Part shown: one piece after another, positions 56,211-64,000 of the stretch | How positions within the stretch are numbered: position 1 is the stretch's first letter | Layout of the letters: the number at the start of each line of letters is the position of its first letter | From: Reticulitermes lucifugus | Taxonomy: Eukaryota > Arthropoda > Insecta > Blattodea > Rhinotermitidae | Reading direction: 5' to 3' | NCBI GenBank assembly: GCA_026260175.1 | Contig: JAKCWW010000121.1 | Location: 80,666 to 144,665 of the forward strand | DNA: 64,000 nucleotides | Notes under the pieces: generated by a model | What the model was told of the DNA's origin: nothing | The model's input: only the letters and a program-made list of their open reading frames with translations | Database searches by the model: none | Program-made: the position numbers and the translations under genes

Positions 56211-59200
56211 GAAGAATGTTTAATACTTCATTAATTGTTCACTGAACTTAAGACCGATTCACTATTAGTCGGTTTGTGTATGAATATTTTTAGTTTAAAT
56301 TTTTATTATAAGAGTGTGTTCATTATACATGTGTCTGGAGGTGCGTTATGGACCAGAAAATTAAATATTTTCTAGAAAGCTTAGAGAATTTTATACGAAG
56401 CGGTTCCAACCTGTTGTGATGGGTTTATTTACAATATTTACATCAGGATTAAATTTCATCTTCTGTGAGAGGCTCTCAGGGGCTCGTTAATTTTGAAGGC
56501 TTTCGGTTTGGTTTCTGTCGCATTACATCACAGTGATTCCGAATGGCCACTTCTGAGATTGCTCAGCGTATGCTTTTTACATTTCTTGCGTATCTTGATC
56601 ATGTACGTACCGTCATATGAGTTGTATTTATTCTTTCCTAACTTCAAATGATTCAGCTAATTATAAAAATCATGTTTCGTTACTTATTCTTCTTCGGGAT
56701 TATGTTTCAGTGCATCACATGAAGAACACTTTTATTAATTGTAAACAGCTTGGATCTGTTGTCACGTTTGTTTCTGCAGTGTGTTACTGTAAGTAACATT
56801 AAACCTGTCAACGCTGTATAAACTTAGCCATTTAAATGTCGTTAAATAAATCAAGGATAGCACAAGCAGGCAATGCATACAATAAATCGGATACTTTGTA
56901 TCAGAAGAATTAGTCTGGTAGAACTGGTAGGTAATAGTAATGCTGTAAACTTCGGAAGATTCGCCATACAAATATAGACAAGGGTACCGCTTATCTTAAG
57001 TTACTGTGCATATTCTCAGTCATCAGACTAACGCTGGGAGAGTACCGTCAAATAGGACAGGGCCACGTCCTCTCAGATTCTCATTACTGACCACAGATGT
57101 CATCTCATCTTCTCATTCAGCGGTAGATAATCCGCAGTTAAAAGTGCGTCATTAGTAACCAAAGAAACAAAAAGTACCGTGTACAAATGTGTCGGGATCA
57201 GTGTGTCGTGATTAAAATGAAAGTCCTGACACAACAGTTCGGTAAAACGGGTGCATGGAATGAAGTATAAAGCAAATGGAAGTAGAAACGACATTCAGAA
57301 AGCTACGTAATACCTACCACATTTCTCAATTTCAGTAAGCAAGTTTTGTGAATAACAACTTCAGGACCATTCTGTAGCCTCATGCTCACGTCTCTGCATG
57401 AACTCAGCTAACCGTCGGTAAAACAGTGACACACAGGGTCGAGGTGGAATTAGAAGTGCCGTGAAATAAACTTTCGTTTTGTATGAAACACGGTTCACAT
57501 CATGAGGTAGTAAAAGGACCAACGGAAAGTGTGTTTTTATTATCATTATTTTCGTTGATGAAGGATTTGGGTGGAGGAAGAGGAAGAACATGTATGAGTC
57601 CATGAGAACGCGAACGTTTCAGATATATCTCCGTGTGGTTTTACGATTTGTTCATGTCATTTGAACAGCAGAAGTACATGTCTAATGCTGGATTTACTTT
57701 GAATGGTATTAACTTTACTAACTTCCTTGTACCTAGTTTTTATCATTTCTCTATACAGTATGTTATAATTTACACCTCCATTCTGCTGTATTCTTGTTAT
57801 GATACACAACACGTGGGTCTGATTATAATGAACATTCAATCTTAGTTTTCTGTGCTTGTGCATTGCGTCATGAACGGAGATACACGATTAAAGGTTCACA
57901 TTTCTGCTTAGATGGCTTTATGCAAGGAGAGGTGTGACTTCACCCGTAAGGTCACAGAACAGAACTGGATGTTGCGAAAACAGAAATAAAACATTGTCGT
58001 TTCTACCGAAGCAAACTTATCTGAACTAAACTGATTCGCCAAGCTAACTGCCAAGCTGTGAAGGTATATAGGTGGCGTGAAGGTAAAATTGACAAATAAC
58101 TAATTTAAGACACTTCGTGCTCCCGTCCCTTTATCAACTGTGAAAGTTCTTCCCCCCCCCTCTTACCCCGAACGGTACCATTGGAAAGGAAAAGGCATGG
58201 GCCCTGCAGCGCGTCTGTACCTGGTAACAAATACACAAAGTTCATATTCCTGCCGGAAATTTAACCCCAGTGATCTAGTCTGTCGTCAATCACTTGGCCA
58301 TCATGGCGTCTTATTCTTAAGAGAACTCATTAGCTGTAATGTCCTGTACATCAGTTTCTACTTCTACACATCTAGTGCTATTACCATTGTACATTTTGCT
58401 TTCACTTTGTTGTAAAAAAAACCTTATTATTCAAATACAGGCGCTGTATATCTTAAATATGTTGGACATAACCTCGAAGATCCCCATCGCCGCCAGGATT
58501 GCGATTATTAACTTGCGCACAAAAGCCGTACATGTTAGGCAGACATGTGTACGATTCATATTCTTACAAAATTTTACTCTCCTAGATACAATCGCCATAA
58601 AACCTGAGCAAATTAAATTCTCAAGACTACACAGTTGTTATTTTGTATTCTGTAAATATTACCTTAATAAATAATTGCATATTTTTCCAAGCTATCTTAT
58701 TACCATTTATCGTTTCAAATCCCTAAAGGAAATGGCAGTAATGCTACTGTCCCCTTACATATTCGGCCGGCTATATAGCTGTGTTGGGCTGGATTTCTAT
58801 TGTTTTTACCTTATAATTCCAATGGAGCTAGGTCTTTCATTCGTATACGTCAAATCTAACTCACACTTTACATGGAAATGGAATCTGACTTACTGATTTG
58901 CTCATAACGCCTTCTCGTAAGAAACATTAGTACTGGACCTAGGTTTTAAGTCTAATTAAGACTTACAACTTTCATTGGAAAAATTTTTAAATATGATGGT
59001 GATTTGGCGCAATTCAAGGACAGATATTTTATCACTCTGTGCAGCGTGTTTTTTAAAGATTATGATTCACTTGTAAGTAATCGATTTTTGTGTGAAATAA
59101 ATAAGATGCTGTAGTGTTTGGAACTCGTAAGTACAAACTTTAAAACTTGAATAATATTTTTGCTACAGCTGATTTTTTCTTGCAGTTCTTGTTCTAACAA

Positions 59201-59703
59201 ACAATTTCGCGATCAGAGCAAACATTATAGTGAGGCTATAAGTCATTTCGTGTCGAGTCGGATGATATTAATTAAATTCGATAACAGGCCTGGTGTAGTA
59301 ATTAACCACACAAACATGTTTTATCCACATGCATTCGTTCAACTGTGAACAACAATTTAAACCACAAATTACCGACAACTCCACGCAGGTCATGTGTGTG
59401 AAGATTTTTGCGACGTGTAACAAATGTCATGTTCACCATTAATTACGGATTTGTTGTGAAGAAAAACAATGATAGAAATGAACTATGAACTTCGGCTTAA
59501 ATAAACTTGCAAAAACAAAATTTATGCTTAAGAAGTAACAATAGGATGGAGATAACTACCAAGTGAGAACCTTCACAGTGTGTGCTGTTCATGTAATATT
59601 GTCATGGCAATTAAATGAATCCTGAGATTGGTGGGATGCGTAGAAGGCAGGAAATATACGTGGAATACCTACACATGATTTCAGACTTCCGCCGCGGTGT
59701 AAA
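56211..59703. other. No recognisable gene or repeat
   Basis: 3.5 kb in which I could not recognise remains of the upstream Penelope reverse transcriptase or any other element. Frames at 58140-58674 have no motif. Confidence 0.4.
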
Positions 59704-59811
59704 TGAGATCTGCGCTCTTCTGGGATGTTACGCAGCGTAGATTGTTAGTCAGTTGCCGAAGTTTCGGAACAACCTATCGGACCCATCTCCAAGGGTCAAG
59801 CAGTCCAGAAC
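59704..59811 (-). repeat. Dispersed repeat with hammerhead-like core, copy 2
   Basis: Reverse-complement partner of 20465-20573. On the minus strand it reads CTTGGAGA, GGGTCCGATAG…, CCGAAACTTC, then CTACGCTGCGTAAC and GAAGAGCGCAGATCTCAT. Where the two copies differ, each keeps different parts of an apparent CTTGAAGA…CCGAAACGTC ancestor. Confidence 0.7.
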
Positions 59812-59990
59812 AAGTTGGAATTCAGGGAATAATATTTAGAATAAAACCTGGGGAAATACAGATATGGTATGAATTTGAATGAAATAAGTTAGCTCCGTAT
59901 CTCTTATAATAGTGAGTCTTGGTCCTTATTTCTGTTTTCGGTGAGAAGGCTTAAGGAATAAGCGGAAGAAAAGGAAAAATACTGTAGCAC

Positions 59991-60055
59991 TAGTATTAGT
60001 AGTAGTAGTAATAATAATAATAGTAGTAGTAGCAGACTTAGTAGAAGTAATAATA
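59991..60055. repeat. (TAG/TAA)n trinucleotide microsatellite
   Basis: Blocks of AGT and AAT triplets, similar in make-up to 48817-48894. Confidence 0.9.
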
Positions 60056-60254
60056 AAGAAACGTATCTGCTTTCTGTTTCCATCTTCTCTCGTAGACAAG
60101 AAGTGGAATCTGCTAAGTGTTTGGCTGCCCGAAAAAATGACTTATCAGCTCATTTAGAGCTTAATGCTTACTTAAACTGTGTGACGTTTTAAAGCGTGTT
60201 GTTTAAGGACGCTGTCAAATGCTGAGATTATTAACTTCGGCGACAGATCAGTGA

Positions 60255-60405
60255 ATGAATGTGAAGCATTGGTGGAATGGCACTGAGAGGGTGAAACCGA
60301 CGTACTCGGAGGAAAACGTGGCCCACAAAGATTGGCCTGGGATGGAGCGCGGTCCTTCGCGGTGAAAGACCGGAGATCAACGGCCTTAACCGTGGCCTGG
60401 AATTT
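60255..60405 (-). repeat. SINE family C, diverged
   Basis: On the minus strand CCAGGCCACGGTTAAGGCCG resembles the head, with body remains CCGAGTACGTCGGTTTCACC and CATTCCACCAATGCTTCACA. Box B is altered. Confidence 0.65.
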
Positions 60406-61380
60406 TTGTGTATAACAAGTGATTGAAACTTGGCTGTATTTCAAGTTATTCAATTTGGTATCCACTTCACGACATTCTTGTACTTTCATACCACTCTCAA
60501 CACTCTCTTTCATTCTCAGTTTTGGTCTTAAAATTCTTCCTTTCCAAGCGTGTATTTACAAAACTATAAACAGATAAACAGAGAAAAATAGAGAAGTACG
60601 GGAACATAAACTAACAGTCCACGAAGGAGAGAAGAGAAGATAATACGAAGGCGAAGACTAGATAGTCGGAAGCAGCTGCTTCCTTCAAATCCTGTATCTT
60701 AAATGCCGGTACTTGCGACACTTTTAGGATGTACATTAAGTTAACATTATTGTATGAAACGTGTATACGCGCTCATTTTGAAGTTGCTTGTTATTGGCCA
60801 TAGTACGGCTGACGTCATAATGACAGAGGACATCAGCCAAGAAGCCAAGCCCTTTATGGAACATTTTCATTAAACAGCGAGCAATAAACACGGCCGCTAG
60901 CCTGAGGCTGTGGTTACGGAATTAATTTAATATATCGTGCCGCGTGGGTGGGCATGATTGCTCAGTTTGATGATCTAACATTTGCAGTGCCACTGATCGT
61001 GACATTAGTGTAGTCATTATACGAGGGCTATAATGTACGTTTGTGTGGAAAATAAAAATTTAGTCATGCACCAATTCACTCAGGTCTTGCTGGAATATAT
61101 TAGAAGAAATTCCTGCATTGTTCACTCACAGAACAGCTAATTGTTAAGGTTCCGAAACTGTTGTCTTGCCTGTGGTTTTGTATGATTGCGAGTCATGGCG
61201 CAGTATAGTACTCTGAAGTTAGAATAAAAATTAAAATATTTTTAAGCAGGTACAAAGTATTTTAACTTGAGACGTATGAAGGAAGTGATAAATCGAGCAC
61301 ATGACCTATCAAAGAACTGCTTATATTTCACTCTTGTTCAGTAATTACAGTCACAACCAACATATATGTGTTTTCGACAC
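60406..61380. other. No recognisable gene or repeat
   Basis: Nothing identified. Confidence 0.45.
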
Positions 61381-61430
61381 AATTAGGCTACCGGCTTCAG
61401 CTCTATCGAGCCATCATCAGGCCTATACAA
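61381..61430 (-). ncRNA. Hammerhead-ribozyme-like motif, most complete copy
   Basis: On the minus strand helix I TAGGC (61425-61421) pairs with GCCTA (61388-61384). CTGATGA (61420-61414) is intact. Helix II is GCTC/GAGC around GATA. The second box reads GAAG where GAAA is expected, and CCGGT can close a minimal helix III before an A at the cleavage position. Deviations are the extra U before helix II and the A-to-G change in GAAA. Surrounding sequence is non-coding and AT-rich. Confidence 0.55.
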
Positions 61431-63258
61431 AAACTATGAAAATCAAGCTCTACAAATTTTGTAAAAGGAATCCCCTTATTTTGTACAATTATATGTATAA
61501 AAACGGGGGAGGTTGCCTAAGAAAGGGTGTGTCTTAACAATGTGAATATAAAAGATATAAAATAAAAGTGCAAAATACAAAAGCATATAGGCATAAAAAC
61601 GTGAATATAAAACAATGTATAATAGTATACATAAAATGGCGTCGGACCGTAAGATGTGTATGTATATACAGTGCTAATGTAAGAAGGCCAGTGTTAATCG
61701 TGTACTTTTACGTACGAATTTTCGTGCGACAGTGTGGACTGGTCCTGCAAGAGGGTCGGTTGTATATACTTTTTTCCCGTACTCCTGGTATTTTGTGTGG
61801 TATCCACGCGTGTACAGTTTTATATGTTTTATTTTTGTGTGGATACCTGTAAAATACAAAAAAGATATTCACTAATTTAGTCATCTAATGAGATTGTGTG
61901 TTAAATAGGTAGTCAAATTATTTTTGTAAAAAGGTACTTATAGGAGTTTTATGTAAGGCACGTATATAAGTGAAATATACTGCGCATGTACATACCAACG
62001 GGGATGTCAAATATTAAGAACTTCTTATATTTTTTCTAGAATATGAGTTCCTCTGTTCAATAAGTGTTTTGTGATTTGTAGTCAGTCAACCAGACTTACC
62101 GGTTTTCTGCTGCATTAAGTACTCGTACATAACCTCAAACTATCATACCACCATCATGTTTGTAATTTTTAATAGGCCCTGAAAAATATTTCATGGATTT
62201 TACTATCCGCGTAGTCTATTTACGTAATTCAAAAATTTTAAATACATATCTCATGAATTTATTACCTTTATTGTGAAAGTAAAATACACCTATACGTGTA
62301 GTGTATTCAGTTTATTTTACATTTATAAAAATATTCCTTTATCAAAAGTAATTTTTAGAATTTATATTGGTACACAGCATATCAAGATCTTACTTATTAG
62401 TGGAAATTGAGTTTCTTCCACCTCAAATATTTGCATATCCGCCACGTGTGCAGTGTTGACTGTGTGAAATTAAAAGGCATAAATGCAGAACGACATCTCA
62501 TGGGGTTAGTGATGCTGGAAATCCGTCCGCTTCTTCAAATGTTATAAGACGATATCTGAAATTCAAATACGAAAGCAATAAAACCGGGAAAGTAGCCTCA
62601 CGTTGCCAGACAATTCTAGCGCTGTTTATAAGAGTTCATAAATGTGTGAGCGCAAAGACGGACGCAGTTTTGTGTGAGGCGACACACTTTGTCGTAAGAG
62701 GAAGACATAGCAAAGAAACACATGAACTGCATTAACATGCAGATGGACACTGCGGTCCTCTTCAATTGACATGTAAAGTTTATCAGGTTCCTGGCTGTAG
62801 GAAGCTTCACAGTAAACAAACAAGCAGGCAAGTATAATTACGGGAAACAACTTACTTGTCCTGCTGGTCTGCCATAATTGCATCTCGTGTGGCTTCCTCA
62901 TTCCTCCTCGGAATGCTTTACTTACTTATGGGTGTGCTGATACAACTTGCGTGTTATACCATCGTTTTGAAACTGTGGAACGTCTTCTGGAATCCCCAAG
63001 TGACTTCTCACGAACTGTTTATAAAGTGTAGTGTTATCATCCTTCAGCTTCAAAATACATACTTATTAATACTGGACAAGTAAGTTTCTTGTTTTATAAA
63101 AAGCCAACACACAATCTCTGTTTCTTTTAAACATTTTCAGTAGCACAACGAGCTTTCCAAATAACAAGATTATTCCTCAGACCCCCTAACTCCTTGTAGT
63201 TTTACTATAATTGTATCTGGCACATTGTTATTTCTGTAACCAAGAGCTTTTAGGAGCT
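61431..63258. other. AT-rich sequence, one short inverted repeat
   Basis: GGTATCCAC (near 61800) is inverted as GTGGATACC (near 61841), in a TTTTGTGTGG-rich context. It may belong to the same element as the hammerhead-like motif upstream. Otherwise nothing. Confidence 0.4.
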
Positions 63259-63259
63259 T

Positions 63260-63295
<36 letters not shown>

Positions 63296-63315
63296 ATACT
63301 AATAATACTACTTTG
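63260..63315. repeat. (TAC)n trinucleotide microsatellite
   Basis: About 13 TAC units followed by TAA-interspersed ones. Confidence 0.95.
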
Positions 63316-63389
63316 TTCTTATTGTTCTGCAGAATATGGAGTAGACAGTGCCGCCTCTTTCGACTTCACAGAATTCTTTCATGGCACGA

Positions 63390-63625
63390 CAGCCATACTA
63401 GGCCGAGGCCTCCTCAGCGTTGAGGCTTCACGATCACACTCAGACACACGACACTCGGTGGGACTCCTCTGAACGAGTGAGCGACCCGTCTCAGAGACCT
63501 CTACCTGACAAAACACAACACCCACAAGAGATAGACATCCATGCCCCAGCGGGATTCGAACCCGCAATCCCAACAAGCGAGTGGCCACAGTCCCACATCT
63601 TATACTGCGCGGACCCCGGGATCGG
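63390..63625 (-). repeat. SINE family A, full length
   Basis: On the minus strand the head leads to GCGGGTTCGAATCCCGCTGG, an intact box B, then a body matching 1842-2101 almost throughout (GGTAGAGGTCTCTGAGACGG, TCAGAGGAGTCCCACCGAGT, GTGAAGCCTCAACGCTGAGG). The 98- and 102-codon frames on both strands are translations of this repeat. Confidence 0.85.
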
Positions 63626-64000
63626 CCTTCATAGATTAGTCTTGCTAAAATATCCCAAATCATCCTCTTGTGTTCTGAGTCTACCATTTAATATGCGTCT
63701 AGATGTTCTGCTGTGATACATTTATTGCGCCCATGTTTGTCTGTAATCCGTAATTTCTCCCTACAAAGAAAGTATATAAATGTCCTCTTGTACATTGCGA
63801 TATCTTCACAACTTCGTTCAGTCTTCCGCGCTGTCTGCCTAGTCGTTTAATCTCTGCATCTTGTAGTTCCTGTTTTGTGGGTCATACGAGTTGTTATTAC
63901 CACACAGAAGTGCGGTTATAAAAACTGTAAATTATGAGATCTGATAATATAGTGTATAACATAATACGCCCTTTTTATCTCGTTTATTTTTATGCAACCC
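63626..64000. other. No recognisable gene or repeat
   Basis: Nothing identified up to the window end. Confidence 0.45.

Overview
This is eukaryotic, AT-rich, gene-poor nuclear DNA. I find no open reading frame that reads as a cellular protein. What can be identified is almost entirely transposon debris, SINEs, tandem repeats and long hairpins. The tRNA-headed SINEs and the shared reverse-transcriptase tail (motifs such as RWAGHV, DNIKMDL, LAQDRDRW, MNLRVP) are, from memory, typical of arthropod genomes. A large insect genome, possibly a polyneopteran such as a cockroach or termite, is my best guess; no marker gene settles it. Three assembly gaps are present (34132-34145, 50194-50569, 51746-51748).

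Layout. 0-9 kb: SINEs of three families, a perfect 13-bp hairpin, two related hAT-like MITEs, one possible 40-bp exon. 11-15 kb: SINE, reverse-transcriptase tail, a ~530-bp inverted repeat with a hammerhead-like core in each arm, and a broken pogo/Tigger-type transposase preceded by four copies of YCCGGACAG. 16-27 kb: a mariner-type deletion derivative with TA-flanked inverted repeats, a 78-bp mini-element, SINEs, a decayed ~100-bp tandem array cut by a reverse-transcriptase tail. 27-40 kb: more tails and SINEs (two with clear target-site duplications), and several long pyrimidine-rich tracts. 40.9-41.8 kb: two adjacent minisatellites (17-bp and 62/53-bp units). 43-47 kb: a 33-bp-arm hairpin, the best-preserved reverse-transcriptase tail, and a decayed ~48-bp tandem array interrupted by a second long hairpin with a hammerhead-like core. 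48-52 kb: trinucleotide repeats, a 60-bp minisatellite spanning an assembly gap, tails and a SINE. 55.6-56.2 kb: a degenerate GIY-YIG endonuclease end of a Penelope-like retroelement. 59.7-61.4 kb: two more hammerhead-like repeats. 63.4 kb: a SINE.

The most interesting theme is that the Penelope-like coding remnant and several dispersed non-coding repeats carrying hammerhead-like cores occur in the same 64 kb. Penelope-like elements are known to carry hammerhead ribozymes in their terminal repeats, so these hairpins and short repeats may be remnants of such termini or of non-autonomous relatives. All of them carry the same deviation, an extra U between the CUGANGA box and helix II, which makes activity uncertain and worth testing.
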